Shown: positions 24,236-33,649, numbered from the stretch's first letter. The stretch is 64,000 nucleotides of DNA from Prevotella sp. E9-3 (GCF_022024015.1 NZ_CP091786.1:310001-374000), one strand, 5' to 3'. The notes: a model not told the origin generated them from the sequence alone. Program-made: numbers and translations.

Positions 24236-26464
24236 ATGGGACGAAAAGGTGGAAAACGATTGAATAAAGCAATGGTTGCTGATGCCCTTCAGGCATTTTT
24301 TCAGGCTCACCCCAACGAGACATTCGCACTGAAACAGATCTTCAAAGCCCTCAGACTGGACACCCATCCAGCCAAGATGCTGGCCGTCGATGTGCTGGAA
24401 GAGATGACCTGGGACGACTACCTTATACAACCTGAGAGCAATGCCTACCGTCTGAACCTGAAGACACAGGTGCAGGAGGGCACTTTCGTGCGCAAAGCCA
24501 ACGGCAAAAACTCGTTCCTGCCCGATGATGGTGGCAAGCCTATCTTTGTCAGCGAGCGCAACTCGATGTTTGCCATGGGTGGCGACCGTGTGCGTGTGGC
24601 CATGATGGCCCGTAGGCAGAACCATATCAGGGAGGCCATGGTCACGGAGATTTTGGAGCGCAAGCACGACCAGGCCGTGGGCATCCTGCAGGTAGAGAAA
24701 GATTTCGCCTTCCTTGTTACCGAAGGCAATATCTTTAATCACGATATACTCATTCCGAAAAAGAAACTGAAGGGCGGAAAGACCGGTCAGAAGGCGGTGG
24801 TGAAAATCACCCAGTGGCCCTCGAAAGACTCGAAGAACCTCATGGGCGAAGTGATCGATGTGTTGGGCAATCAGGGTGATAATAATGTTGAGATGCATGC
24901 CATCCTGGCCCAGTACGGACTGCCCTACAAGTATCCGAAGCGTGTGGAGGAGGCCGCCAACAAGCTTTCTGCCGAGATAACTCCCGAGGAGATAGCCCGT
25001 CGTGAGGATTTCCGTGATGTGCTCACCTTCACCATCGACCCGAAGGATGCCAAGGATTTCGACGATGCATTGTCGATAAGGGTAGCCCCGGCCTCCCATA
25101 CTGCCTCCGAGGGGGCTCGCTATTACGAAGTTGGCGTTCACATTGCCGATGTGTCTCATTATGTGACAGAGGGAAGCATCATTGACCGTGAGGCTGAGCA
25201 GCGCGCCACGAGCGTCTATCTCGTTGACCGCACCATCCCCATGTTGCCCGAGCGGCTTTGCAACTTCATCTGCTCGTTGCGCCCCGATGAAGAGAAACTC
25301 GCCTATAGCGTCATCTTCATCATGGACGAAGAAGCCAATATCAAAGACTGGCACTTGGCTCATACCGTGATCAAGAGCGACAGAAGATTCTGCTATGAAG
25401 AGGTGCAGGAGATATTGACGGCCCCCGAAGTGGCTGCTAAAGATAGTCCAACTAAAGAAGCCCCCTCGGGGGCAGTAGAGGGGGCTCTTAGAGTTCTCGA
25501 CCACATGGCGAAAGCCTTGCGCGAACGCCGTTTCAAGGGAGGTGCCGTGAAGTTTGACCGCGAGGAACTGCATTTCGATGTCGATGAGAGCGGAAAGCCC
25601 ATACGCTGCTATTTCAAGAAATCGAACGATGCCACCCAGCTGGTGGAGGAATTCATGCTGCTGGCCAACCGTACCGTGGCAGAATTTATCGGAAAAGCTC
25701 AGAAAACTCCGAAATCTCAGAATAATCAGAAGTCTTCGCCAAAGGCCAAGACCTTCGTGTATCGTATTCACGACCAGCCCGACCCACAGAAACTGGAGTC
25801 GCTGCGGGCCGCTGTTGCACCATTCGGCTATAAGGTGAAAACCAGTGGCACGAAAGGCGCTATCTCGAAAAACCTGAACAAACTGATGGACGATGTGCAG
25901 GGACAGCGTGAGCAGAAACTGGTGGAGACTCTCGCCCTGCGTGCTATGATGAAGGCAAAATATTCTACCCATAATATCGGTCACTACGGACTGGCCTTCG
26001 ACTATTACACCCACTTCACCTCACCCATCCGCCGCTATCCCGACACGATGGTGCACCGACTGCTCACCCGCTATCAGGAAGGCGGTCGATCGGTGAATCA
26101 GGAACACTACGAGGAACTGTGCGAACACTCCAGTCAGATGGAACAGACGGCTGCCAATGCCGAGCGCGACTCTATAAAATATAAAATGGTGGAGTTCATG
26201 GCCGACAAGGTGGGAGAGGAGTTTGATGCTCATATCTCAGGCATCCAGTCGTACGGCATCTACTGTGAAATAGACGAGAACCACTGCGAGGGACTGGTGG
26301 GCATGCACGACCTTGACGGCGACTACTATGACTTTGACGAGCGCAACTATTGCCTGGTGGGTCGTCGCCATCATCAGAAATATCAGTTGGGCGATGCCGT
26401 GCGCATCAAAGTGGCTCGCGCCAATATCGAGAAGCGCCAGCTCGACTTCGTACTGGCTGACTGA
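24236..26464 (+). CDS. rnr: Ribonuclease R
   Basis: A 3'-5' processive exoribonuclease of 742 residues. In order: an N-terminal winged-helix-like region (about 10-75), cold-shock-type beta barrels, the RNB catalytic domain with the metal-binding aspartates of TIDPKDAKDFDDALS and HIADVSHYV, the HYGLAFDYYTHFTSPIRRYPD block and a C-terminal S1 domain. The usual long lysine-rich tail is missing. Three extra segments interrupt the RNB domain: near residues 283-294 and 402-418, each made by a G/C-rich palindromic insert, and a KTPKSQNNQKSSPKAK linker near 490. The frame is intact, so the protein should be made. Confidence 0.94.
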   Translation: MGRKGGKRLNKAMVADALQAFFQAHPNETFALKQIFKALRLDTHPAKMLAVDVLEEMTWDDYLIQPESNAYRLNLKTQVQEGTFVRKANGKNSFLPDDGGKPIFVSERNSMFAMGGDRVRVAMMARRQNHIREAMVTEILERKHDQAVGILQVEKDFAFLVTEGNIFNHDILIPKKKLKGGKTGQKAVVKITQWPSKDSKNLMGEVIDVLGNQGDNNVEMHAILAQYGLPYKYPKRVEEAANKLSAEITPEEIARREDFRDVLTFTIDPKDAKDFDDALSIRVAPASHTASEGARYYEVGVHIADVSHYVTEGSIIDREAEQRATSVYLVDRTIPMLPERLCNFICSLRPDEEKLAYSVIFIMDEEANIKDWHLAHTVIKSDRRFCYEEVQEILTAPEVAAKDSPTKEAPSGAVEGALRVLDHMAKALRERRFKGGAVKFDREELHFDVDESGKPIRCYFKKSNDATQLVEEFMLLANRTVAEFIGKAQKTPKSQNNQKSSPKAKTFVYRIHDQPDPQKLESLRAAVAPFGYKVKTSGTKGAISKNLNKLMDDVQGQREQKLVETLALRAMMKAKYSTHNIGHYGLAFDYYTHFTSPIRRYPDTMVHRLLTRYQEGGRSVNQEHYEELCEHSSQMEQTAANAERDSIKYKMVEFMADKVGEEFDAHISGIQSYGIYCEIDENHCEGLVGMHDLDGDYYDFDERNYCLVGRRHHQKYQLGDAVRIKVARANIEKRQLDFVLAD
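25084..25117 (-). repeat. Palindromic insert 1 inside rnr
   Basis: A hairpin-forming segment bounded by AGCCCC and GGGGCT. Read on the minus strand it begins AGCCCCCTCGGAGGCAGTA, nearly the same as AGCCCCCTCGGGGGCAGTA in insert 2 on the plus strand. It adds residues such as PASHTASEGA where other RNase R proteins have a short turn. Confidence 0.6.
25459..25486 (+). repeat. Palindromic insert 2 inside rnr
   Basis: AGCCCCCTC and GAGGGGGCT arms flank GGGGGCAGTA-type sequence. It is related to insert 1 but in the opposite orientation and stays in frame, adding the EAPSGAVEGAL stretch to the RNB domain. Confidence 0.6.
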
Positions 26465-26539
26465 GAGCTGCTGACGGACAGCAACAGTATTCATCAGTTA
26501 AATATTAATTGAATATAGACAATTGTCGGAAAAAAGTAG

Positions 26540-26547
26540 TAACTTTG
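26540..26547 (+). promoter_or_regulatory. miaB -7 promoter element
   Basis: TAACTTTG 42 nt before the miaB ATG. No -33 TTTG at the usual distance, so only the -7 half is supported. Confidence 0.5.
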
Positions 26548-26589
26548 CACGCTCATTTTAAAAATAGGTAATTAGGAAAAAATTGTTGG

Positions 26590-27909
26590 ATGAAGAAACT
26601 CTATATTGAAACCTACGGGTGCCAGATGAATGTGGCCGACTCGGAAGTGGTGGCATCAGTGATGCAGATGGCAGGCTATGAGACTTGTGAAAAGGCAGAA
26701 GAGGCCGATGCTGTGTTTTTGAATACCTGTTCGGTGCGCGATAATGCCGAACAGAAAATCTATCATCGTCTGGAAGCACTCAACGCCATGAGAAAGTCTA
26801 AGAAGCAGTTGATTGTCGGAGTACTTGGCTGTATGGCTGAGCGCGTGAAGGACGACCTGTTGGAAAATCATGGTGTTGACCTTGTGGCAGGCCCAGATGC
26901 CTACCTGTCGTTGCCCGATCTGACCGCTCAGGCCGAAATGGGGCATAAAGCCATCAATATCGAGCTTTCTACCAGCGAGACCTATAAGGATGTGGTGCCC
27001 CAGCGTATTGGCTTGGGCCATAAGATAGGTGGTTTCGTGAGCATCATGCGTGGCTGTAACAACTTCTGCCACTATTGCATTGTTCCTTATACCCGTGGTC
27101 GTGAGCGCAGTCGTGATGTGGAAAGCATCCTGCGTGAAGTGCGCGACTTGCGCGACCGTGGTTTCAAGGAGGTGACACTGCTGGGACAGAATGTAAATTC
27201 ATATAAAGCCTCCTCCGAGGAAGGGGATATCCTATTCCATGAATTGTTGAGGAAAGTGGCCCGTGAGGCTCCAGAGATGCGCATCCGTTTCACCACCTCG
27301 CATCCGAAGGATATGAGCGATGATACCCTGCGTGTGATTGCCGAAGAGCCTAATGTGTGCAAACATATCCACCTGCCTGTGCAGAGCGGTAGCGACAGGA
27401 TTTTGAAACTGATGAACCGTAAATATACCCGTGAGTGGTATATGGATCGTGTGGCTGCTATTCGTAGGATAATCCCCGACTGCGGTCTTTCTACCGATAT
27501 CTTCGTGGGCTATCATGACGAGACGGAAGAGGACCATCAGTTGTCACTCTCGCTGATGCGTGAGGTGGGCTACGATTCGGCCTTCATGTTCAAATACTCT
27601 GAGCGTCCGGGAACCTATGCTTCGAAACATCTGCCTGATAATGTGGCTGAGGAAGAAAAGATTCGCCGACTGAACGAGCTTATTGCCCTGCAGACAGAAA
27701 TCTCTGCCCAGCAGAACAAAAAGGATGAGGGCAAGGAGTTTGACGTACTGGTGGAGGGTTTCTCAAAGCGCAGTCGCAGTCAGCTTTGCGGTCGCACTGA
27801 ACAGAACAAGATGGTGGTGTTCGACAAGGGCAACCATCATATTGGAGAGACCGTGCGCGTGCGCATTACGGGGAGCACGAGCGCGACGCTGTTTGGTGAG
27901 GAGGCTTGA
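26590..27909 (+). CDS. miaB: tRNA-2-methylthio-N6-dimethylallyladenosine synthase
   Basis: Radical SAM methylthiotransferase that adds a methylthio group at tRNA A37. The 439-residue protein has the N-terminal cluster domain (TYGCQMNVADSE, LNTCSVRDNAEQK, LGCMAERVKDDLL: three cysteines), the radical SAM motif CNNFCHYCIVPYTRGRERSR and a C-terminal TRAM domain (LVEGFSKRSRSQLCGRTEQNKMVVF). GRERSR supports MiaB rather than MtaB or RimO. A short G/C-rich palindrome near 27207-27224 encodes KASSEEGD within a variable loop. The stop runs directly into a GATGGG repeat tract. Confidence 0.96.
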   Translation: MKKLYIETYGCQMNVADSEVVASVMQMAGYETCEKAEEADAVFLNTCSVRDNAEQKIYHRLEALNAMRKSKKQLIVGVLGCMAERVKDDLLENHGVDLVAGPDAYLSLPDLTAQAEMGHKAINIELSTSETYKDVVPQRIGLGHKIGGFVSIMRGCNNFCHYCIVPYTRGRERSRDVESILREVRDLRDRGFKEVTLLGQNVNSYKASSEEGDILFHELLRKVAREAPEMRIRFTTSHPKDMSDDTLRVIAEEPNVCKHIHLPVQSGSDRILKLMNRKYTREWYMDRVAAIRRIIPDCGLSTDIFVGYHDETEEDHQLSLSLMREVGYDSAFMFKYSERPGTYASKHLPDNVAEEEKIRRLNELIALQTEISAQQNKKDEGKEFDVLVEGFSKRSRSQLCGRTEQNKMVVFDKGNHHIGETVRVRITGSTSATLFGEEA

Positions 27910-27936
27910 TGGGTTTTGATGGGCTTAGTGGGCTTT

Positions 27937-28046
27937 GATGGGTTTTGATGGGTCTGATGGGCTTAATGGGTTTAATAGGCTTTGGGGTGAGGAGCCTATT
28001 AGACCCATTAAGCCCATCAGACCCATCAGACCCATCAAAACCCATC
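27937..28046. repeat. GATGGG-rich inverted repeat, probable bidirectional terminator
   Basis: The left arm 27937-27981 and right arm 27993-28046 are near-perfect reverse complements apart from one extra TGATGGGTC-like unit on the right, with an 11-nt loop. Each arm is built of degenerate GATGGG(N3-4) units, which continue left to 27908. It lies between the convergent miaB and EptA-like genes, and the latter's stop codon (28035-28037) is inside the right arm. Confidence 0.85.
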
Positions 28047-29801
28047 TTCTATTAACTCATCGTAATTGACATCATTGCGGATTATTCTTTTGCGGTTCAA
28101 ATCGTATTTGGGCGAAAGAATATTCCGCTTTTCTATATATTCGGGAGTACTGATTCCTCCTAAGTAAATGAGCAGGTGGGGCAGGTCGCAACTGAAGAAA
28201 CGGCGGTCGGCACTGGTCTTTACGGCTTCTGCCACATCGGGATGATTCACACGGAACGAGTCGGTCATGAAAAACATAAACGGAATCTCATACTGATAGT
28301 GGGCCACTTCAGGATAGAGAGTACCCTCGTTGGTGCGCTCATACTGGTTGCGCCAGTCGTAGGCCTCTTCGCCATGATCGGAGAGATAGATGGCAATGGC
28401 ATCTTTCTCACGCACCATATTGAACACAGAATCAACGATATAGTCGTTATAGTATGTGGCATTATCGTAGTGGGCAGCCGTCTGCTTGCCCAGTTCTCCT
28501 CCGTAGGGCGTCTTCTCATCCTCTGGATTGAAACGGGCAAACTCTGCAGGATATTTTTTGTCGTACTTCACATGCTGGCCCTCAAGGTGGACAATGAGCA
28601 GGGTAGGCTTAGCCGCGAGTTCGTCGGCAGAAGGAATCTGATCGATGAGCATGCCGTCATAGGTGAACACCGATGAGTTGCGACGCGAGAACTGCAGGTC
28701 TGACAGTTGGGCATGATTGAAAATAGTGCCTCCGGTGTAGTCCCACACGTTGGTCTGTTCCATCGCAAACTGATTGGTGTAGAAGTCAACCTCGTAGCCG
28801 GCTTTCTTGAAGATAGCGGGAAACAGCGTGTGCTGGGTCCAGTCGTCATTGCCTTCGTCATCCCAGGTGGAGAACATGTATTTGAAGGCGTTTGAAGTGA
28901 AATTGTAAGGAGTCACTGCATTGTTGTAAACAATCAGACTTCCCTCGTTGCGTTTCTTCAATAAACGTGGGGTAGTAGGCAGTTCGTAGCCATAGAGCTG
29001 AGAGTGATGCTTGTTGTAGGACTCGCCGATGACCAGTACGATGAGCGGACAGCGATAGCTGCAACTATCTACCTGAGTTGCTTCAACCGATTCGGCAAGC
29101 ACGTCGAGTTCGGCCGATGAGGCCATGTTGTATGCCACTCCGTAGGCCAGACGCACGAAAGGAGTGTTGAGGTGTGGACGGTAGTGAGGGTCGTTGCAAA
29201 CAGTGGTGCTGGCACTACTGAAACATTTGGTCAGTTTGTAATAGGCCGAAATCTGACGTATTCCTGACCACAGAATGAGAGCTGTTCCCAAACAGATAAT
29301 GGCTCGCCTGCCAGTAAACTGACGTCGTGAAAGTTTTGAAAAGAGAAAAGATAGGGCGGCCATACCCATTGTGAGCATCACGGCATACCAGGTGCTCCAC
29401 TGTGTGAGAGCGGCGTTGATGAACTCTGAACTCTCCTTGTTGTTGGTTTCGAACAACAGCAGAATGACGTAGATCGTGAAATTGGAGTGATAAAAGAAAA
29501 TGGTGAAGAGTTCACTGAACAGAATCGTCGTAGCAACGATGGGAATGACAAATCCAAGCCGGACTTTCTTCAATGCGTAAGAAATCAGACATAACAGATA
29601 GCAGTCGAAGATGGGCAATAGGGTTGAAAGAAAAGCATCAGTACCTGTTCCCGTCAGATTGTCGGCAATCTTGATGGTATAGACCATCAGCAACAGGAAA
29701 AAGAATAAGGTGCGGCAGTGTGAGATGGGCTGAAAAACTAAAGATACAAATCGGTTGGCTCCCTTTAGAATTGCCGACCATCTATTATTTGTCATTTTCA
29801 T
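28035..29801 (-). CDS. EptA-like phosphoethanolamine transferase, copy A
   Basis: An inner membrane enzyme of the alkaline phosphatase fold: about five N-terminal membrane helices, then a periplasmic catalytic domain. Visible motifs are VLVIGESYNKHHSQLYGY, the probable nucleophile Thr302 in PYNFTSNAFKYMFSTW and the metal site YLSDHGEEAYDWRNQ. EptA-type enzymes put phosphoethanolamine on lipid A or other envelope sugars. ATG 29801 (588 residues) is preferred: the frame extends 70 codons further, but that part covers the promoter element and is not membrane-protein-like. It is a clear paralogue of the product at 44601-46373. The last residues DGF are encoded by the flanking repeat. Confidence 0.88.
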   Translation of the reverse strand: MKMTNNRWSAILKGANRFVSLVFQPISHCRTLFFFLLLMVYTIKIADNLTGTGTDAFLSTLLPIFDCYLLCLISYALKKVRLGFVIPIVATTILFSELFTIFFYHSNFTIYVILLLFETNNKESSEFINAALTQWSTWYAVMLTMGMAALSFLFSKLSRRQFTGRRAIICLGTALILWSGIRQISAYYKLTKCFSSASTTVCNDPHYRPHLNTPFVRLAYGVAYNMASSAELDVLAESVEATQVDSCSYRCPLIVLVIGESYNKHHSQLYGYELPTTPRLLKKRNEGSLIVYNNAVTPYNFTSNAFKYMFSTWDDEGNDDWTQHTLFPAIFKKAGYEVDFYTNQFAMEQTNVWDYTGGTIFNHAQLSDLQFSRRNSSVFTYDGMLIDQIPSADELAAKPTLLIVHLEGQHVKYDKKYPAEFARFNPEDEKTPYGGELGKQTAAHYDNATYYNDYIVDSVFNMVREKDAIAIYLSDHGEEAYDWRNQYERTNEGTLYPEVAHYQYEIPFMFFMTDSFRVNHPDVAEAVKTSADRRFFSCDLPHLLIYLGGISTPEYIEKRNILSPKYDLNRKRIIRNDVNYDELIEDGF

Positions 29802-29836
29802 GTTCAATGGAAAAAATAATTGTCTGTATTTGACGA

Positions 29837-29844
29837 CAAAGTTA
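29837..29844 (-). promoter_or_regulatory. -7 element for the EptA-like gene
   Basis: Minus-strand TAACTTTG, about 36 nt before ATG 29801. This places transcription start downstream of the longer possible start codons and supports the shorter protein. Confidence 0.6.
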
Positions 29845-29887
29845 TTAAAAAAATGTAACATGGGCGCAATGATTATACAATTTTTCC

Positions 29888-29895
29888 TATCTTTG
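29888..29895 (+). promoter_or_regulatory. -7 element for the LtaS-like gene
   Basis: TATCTTTG, 27 nt before ATG 29923 and downstream of the more distal in-frame starts. Divergent from the EptA-like promoter 44 bp away. Confidence 0.6.
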
Positions 29896-29922
29896 CGGCC
29901 AAAAGGTACATTTTTGAACGAG

Positions 29923-31758
29923 ATGAAGAGACACCTGTTGTTTTTACTGGGTATATTCGTGATGACGATGCTCGTTTTTGCGCTAGCAAAAGTGATATTC
30001 ATGCTTTGCAACTTAGGAAGTCAGGATTTTGTTTTTGGCGATATGGTAAATGTTCTGACTCATGGGTTCTCGCTCGATTTTTCCACTTCTTTATATGTAC
30101 TCTCCTTTCCACTGTTGGCTGTCATGGCATCGGTTTGGGTGAAACTGCCTAAGTGGGTGTGGAACATTTATTTCCTACTGATAGCCATCGCCATGTCGTT
30201 GGCTTTCGTGGCCGATGTGAGTCTGTACGAGTTCTGGCATTTCAAACTCGATGCATTCTGTTTGCAATATTTAGAGACGCCCACCGAAGCAATGGCCAGC
30301 GTGACCTGGAGCTATCTTATGGTAAGAGTGTTGGCGTTTCTGGTGGTGACAGGACTGATATTTGTTGCCTATCGCAGCGTAGTAAAAACATTTTTGACGG
30401 CAGACTCTCATCCAGTTTCTTCTCGTCCCTCTCTTACCGCACGAAGCATCGAATTCCTCCTATACTTTGTTCTTATCCCCTTCATTGTGATTGGTATTCG
30501 TGGCGGTCTTGGAGAATCGACCACTAACATAGGACAGGTCTATTACTCGGGAAATCAGTTTCTGAACCATGCAGCTGTGAACCCCGTGTTCAGTTTTCTG
30601 TCGTCGATAGGAAAGTCGGGTGACTATATCGTCAGTTATGAATATTTTGAGGTAGGGGAATGTCAGAAATTTACAGAAGGACTATACAATACGGAAAGTG
30701 TTGACCCCGATACACTTCTGAATACGAACCGGCCAAACATCGTTCTGATCGTGATGGAAAGCTGTGGCAGTCAGTTTACGAAGGTTGGCGGTCATCCTGA
30801 GATTATGCCCCGTCTGGATCAGTTGGCCGACGAAAGCGTGAACTTCACCGAGTGTTATGCCAATTCATGGCGCACCGACAAGGGGGTGGTGAGCATACTC
30901 AGCGGCTATCCGGCATTCCCTGTTACATCGGTTATGAAGATTCCAGAGAAAAGTCGTAAGTTGGCATCGATTGCCGCCTCGCTGAAAGATGAGGGCTATT
31001 CAACCAGTTTCTTGTATGGTGGCGATATTAACTTCACCAATATGCGAAGCTATGTGATAGGAACGGGATTCGACCAACTGACGTGGAAAGCTGACTATAC
31101 CCGTGAAGAGCAGCAAACAGCCCAGTGGGGCGTGCGCGACGATCTGGTGTTTGCTTCACTGCTCAGTGAGATTAAGCAGGAACAGTCTTCTCACTGGATG
31201 AAAACCATGCTCACACTGAGTAGTCATGAGCCTTGGGATGTGCCGACAAAGGTGTTGGATGATGAGGTGTATAATGCCTTCAACTACCTGGATCAATGTA
31301 TCGGTAGCTTTATAGACAGTCTGAAGCAGTTGCCCGTGTGGGATAATCTGCTTGTTGTCATTATGCCCGACCACGGTTTCCGCTATAAAGGAATTGATGA
31401 GACGACTCGGCTCTATAATCATATCCCAATGATATGGACAGGTGGCGCAATCCGTGAGCCACGAAAGATAGAAGCCGTTTGTAATCAGAGCGATTTGGCG
31501 GCAACCCTTTTTGGACAGCTTCAGATAGACCACAGCGCTTTCACCTTCAGTCGCGATGTGATGGGTAAACAATATCAACAGCCGTTTGCCTATCATACCT
31601 ATAACAATGGTGTGACTATTATCGATTCATTCGGCTTTATGGCCTATGACCTCGATGTGAATCAAATCATTGCACAGGAAGGAGATAGCGTGGAAAACAA
31701 GTTGAAAAGGGCACGTGCCTTACTGCAAATAACCTCTGCTGATTTGATTGAGAAGTAA
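29923..31758 (+). CDS. LtaS-like sulfatase-fold membrane phosphotransferase
   Basis: A 611-residue protein with about five N-terminal membrane helices and a periplasmic sulfatase-fold domain. PNIVLIVMESCGSQF gives the metal-binding Glu, SWRTDKGVVSIL the nucleophile (Thr318) and VVIMPDHGFRYKG the late Asp-His metal ligands. Family members transfer phosphoglycerol or phosphoethanolamine from lipid to glycans; Bacteroidetes make no lipoteichoic acid, so the acceptor is probably an envelope glycan. ATG 29923 is used because the promoter element lies between it and the earlier in-frame start at 29755. Confidence 0.85.
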   Translation: MKRHLLFLLGIFVMTMLVFALAKVIFMLCNLGSQDFVFGDMVNVLTHGFSLDFSTSLYVLSFPLLAVMASVWVKLPKWVWNIYFLLIAIAMSLAFVADVSLYEFWHFKLDAFCLQYLETPTEAMASVTWSYLMVRVLAFLVVTGLIFVAYRSVVKTFLTADSHPVSSRPSLTARSIEFLLYFVLIPFIVIGIRGGLGESTTNIGQVYYSGNQFLNHAAVNPVFSFLSSIGKSGDYIVSYEYFEVGECQKFTEGLYNTESVDPDTLLNTNRPNIVLIVMESCGSQFTKVGGHPEIMPRLDQLADESVNFTECYANSWRTDKGVVSILSGYPAFPVTSVMKIPEKSRKLASIAASLKDEGYSTSFLYGGDINFTNMRSYVIGTGFDQLTWKADYTREEQQTAQWGVRDDLVFASLLSEIKQEQSSHWMKTMLTLSSHEPWDVPTKVLDDEVYNAFNYLDQCIGSFIDSLKQLPVWDNLLVVIMPDHGFRYKGIDETTRLYNHIPMIWTGGAIREPRKIEAVCNQSDLAATLFGQLQIDHSAFTFSRDVMGKQYQQPFAYHTYNNGVTIIDSFGFMAYDLDVNQIIAQEGDSVENKLKRARALLQITSADLIEK

Positions 31759-31812
31759 GCCTATGTAGTCTTGATGATGGCTGCCTTCACTTTCGGTAGA
31801 ATCGGAAGAACC

Positions 31813-33645
31813 TCACCTAAAGAACCTGTTCAGTTCCCTGATGGCTTTATCAAAGTCTTTGGGCTTGATGTGATAGTTCTCAACTGGATTCAGTTGGGCA
31901 TCGGTAACCTCTATGTAGCCGGCACCTTCTTTGGTGAGAATTGTATCGCCCTCTACAAGGAAAGCATAGCGCAGCTCATTGCCCACGAAGTGCCACAGAC
32001 GGTTTGTGGAGTCGTTGAGCAAAAGCCCCGCAGAATAATCATCCAAAGGATTGGTAACCCCCAGGTAGTCGTGCATCAGCGTAGGCACAAAATCGTAGTG
32101 TGTGGTGCGGTGGGTATAGCGGTGAGCTATCGAATCGCCGGGAATATGTGCGATGAGCGGAACACCAATCTGATAGGTAGAGAAGTTGGAGTTATGCCCC
32201 CAGTAGTTCTTGTGGTTCTCATTATATTCCTGTGCATGGTCGCCGGTGATATAGATAAGCGTATTCTCATACATACCCTGCTGTTTGAGTTGACCAATCA
32301 GTTCGCCCACCATCTTGTCGGTCTGATAGGCGGAGTTGCGATACAGATTCCAGAATGGGGTAGGGTCCATATCGTTGTTTAGCACATCGAACTTTCCGTA
32401 CTCCCATGAAGGTTGGAAACGAGTCAGTAATTCCTTTGGCAGACTATAGGCATGAAGCAAATCAAAGAAAATGAAGGCGAAGAATGGTTTCTCACCAGCT
32501 TTCAGATTTGGCAGGTCGGCAATCAAATCGTCTTTGATGCGCTGGTCACGTTCGTAGGCTGTATTTCCCTCAGTATCGGTGCGTAGGTTGGGAACGTGGC
32601 TGAACAGAATACGACGGAAGTCGGGCGCTTTCAGCGTGGCACTGGGATATGCCCGGAAATCGTAGCCGGCATCCAGTAGCTGATCGATGAGCACAGGGCT
32701 GGTGCGGTTGGCCTCAAACACACTATAGTAATAAGGCTGCACGCCCGTAAAGAGTCCGAACACTCCGTAGCGCGTACCGTTGCTGCAACTCACGTGGTTG
32801 TCAAACCATTGTTCTTCGTGTGCCAGTTGGTAGAGGTTGGGCATGCACTCAGGGGTGAGAGCTTGCTTGCTCCAGGAGTCAATCAGAATGAAGACAATGT
32901 TGGGCCGCTTGGCTAAAGCACTGTCAACAGTCAACTCATGAATAGGATAGCACAGATCGCCATCGCCAGCCAGATCTCCATCCACTTCGAGAACCGTTCG
33001 TGTAAAACCGAGGTCTTTCAGAAATCCAGTGGCAGACAGTGGGAAGTAGTAAGGCACCAAGCGAGCACTCTTCACGATAGTGGGCTTCAGAACAAAGGAA
33101 CCATAAATATGAATGCCGTTGGCGGTGAACAGCATGGCCAGCAGCAGACAGGTACTCTTGATGAGTTGGGAGTTGACAATTTTTGAAGATAACTTTAAAG
33201 AAACGAACCAAAGAGCAATACTGATGGCTACGATACCTAAGAGCATGATTCCTTCGGTGAAATACAGCTTTGCATCGAAATCAAAAATATCGCCTGCACC
33301 GGGACCGGTCAGCAGGTTCATAATAAAACCGTTGATATGAAAACGATAGATGCGATATACCTGCATGTTGATAAACGCTGCTACTGCCAGCAAACTGACC
33401 GAGCCTACAAACAATGAGGCGGCAGTGCGGTGCAGGCGTAATAGGTGGAACGGCAGGTAGAACACCAACATGAACGCCAGTATGAAGAGTGCTGCATGCG
33501 AAAAGCACGATGTGACGAAGAATACCCAACCGATGAAATCCATCGACTGCACAATAGAATCGCCCCAGGCATAGCAGAGGAGGATAATGCCCAAAAAGAG
33601 GGTTGAAAAGAAGTGATAAAGAATAGCTGTTTTAAAACTTTTCAT
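31813..33645 (-). CDS. YejM/PbgA/LapC-like membrane protein (DUF3413 + sulfatase fold)
   Basis: A 610-residue protein with five membrane helices, the DUF3413-like segment IYRFHINGFIMNLL and a periplasmic sulfatase-like domain. The region SCSNGTRYGVFGLFTGVQPYY aligns with SSGNTTDNGIFGLFYGISPSY of E. coli YejM, the regulator that links LPS supply to LpxC stability. PNIVFILIDSW and YITGDHAQEYNENH are the metal-site regions. Whether it signals, as in Enterobacteria, or is an active transferase is not known for Bacteroidetes. ATG 33645 is only 4 nt after a promoter element. Confidence 0.8.
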   Translation of the reverse strand: MKSFKTAILYHFFSTLFLGIILLCYAWGDSIVQSMDFIGWVFFVTSCFSHAALFILAFMLVFYLPFHLLRLHRTAASLFVGSVSLLAVAAFINMQVYRIYRFHINGFIMNLLTGPGAGDIFDFDAKLYFTEGIMLLGIVAISIALWFVSLKLSSKIVNSQLIKSTCLLLAMLFTANGIHIYGSFVLKPTIVKSARLVPYYFPLSATGFLKDLGFTRTVLEVDGDLAGDGDLCYPIHELTVDSALAKRPNIVFILIDSWSKQALTPECMPNLYQLAHEEQWFDNHVSCSNGTRYGVFGLFTGVQPYYYSVFEANRTSPVLIDQLLDAGYDFRAYPSATLKAPDFRRILFSHVPNLRTDTEGNTAYERDQRIKDDLIADLPNLKAGEKPFFAFIFFDLLHAYSLPKELLTRFQPSWEYGKFDVLNNDMDPTPFWNLYRNSAYQTDKMVGELIGQLKQQGMYENTLIYITGDHAQEYNENHKNYWGHNSNFSTYQIGVPLIAHIPGDSIAHRYTHRTTHYDFVPTLMHDYLGVTNPLDDYSAGLLLNDSTNRLWHFVGNELRYAFLVEGDTILTKEGAGYIEVTDAQLNPVENYHIKPKDFDKAIRELNRFFR

Positions 33646-33649
33646 ATTG

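Noticed and set aside
24194..26014. A 606-codon open frame on the minus strand opposite rnr
   Set aside because: It lies wholly antisense to RNase R, whose frame has clear family motifs throughout; the translation has no recognisable domain.
27207..27224. Palindromic insert inside miaB like those in rnr
   Set aside because: AGCCTCCTCCGAGGAAGGGG is G/C-rich and partly palindromic, but it does not share the GGCAGTA core and MiaB varies in length here, so an insert cannot be argued.
29755..29922. N-terminal extension of the LtaS-like protein to 29755
   Set aside because: The extension overlaps both divergent promoter elements and is not hydrophobic in the family pattern; the start at 29923 follows the -7 element.
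31771..32382. A 203-codon plus-strand frame after the LtaS-like gene
   Set aside because: It is antisense to the 3' part of the YejM-like gene and resembles nothing known; it has no promoter of its own.
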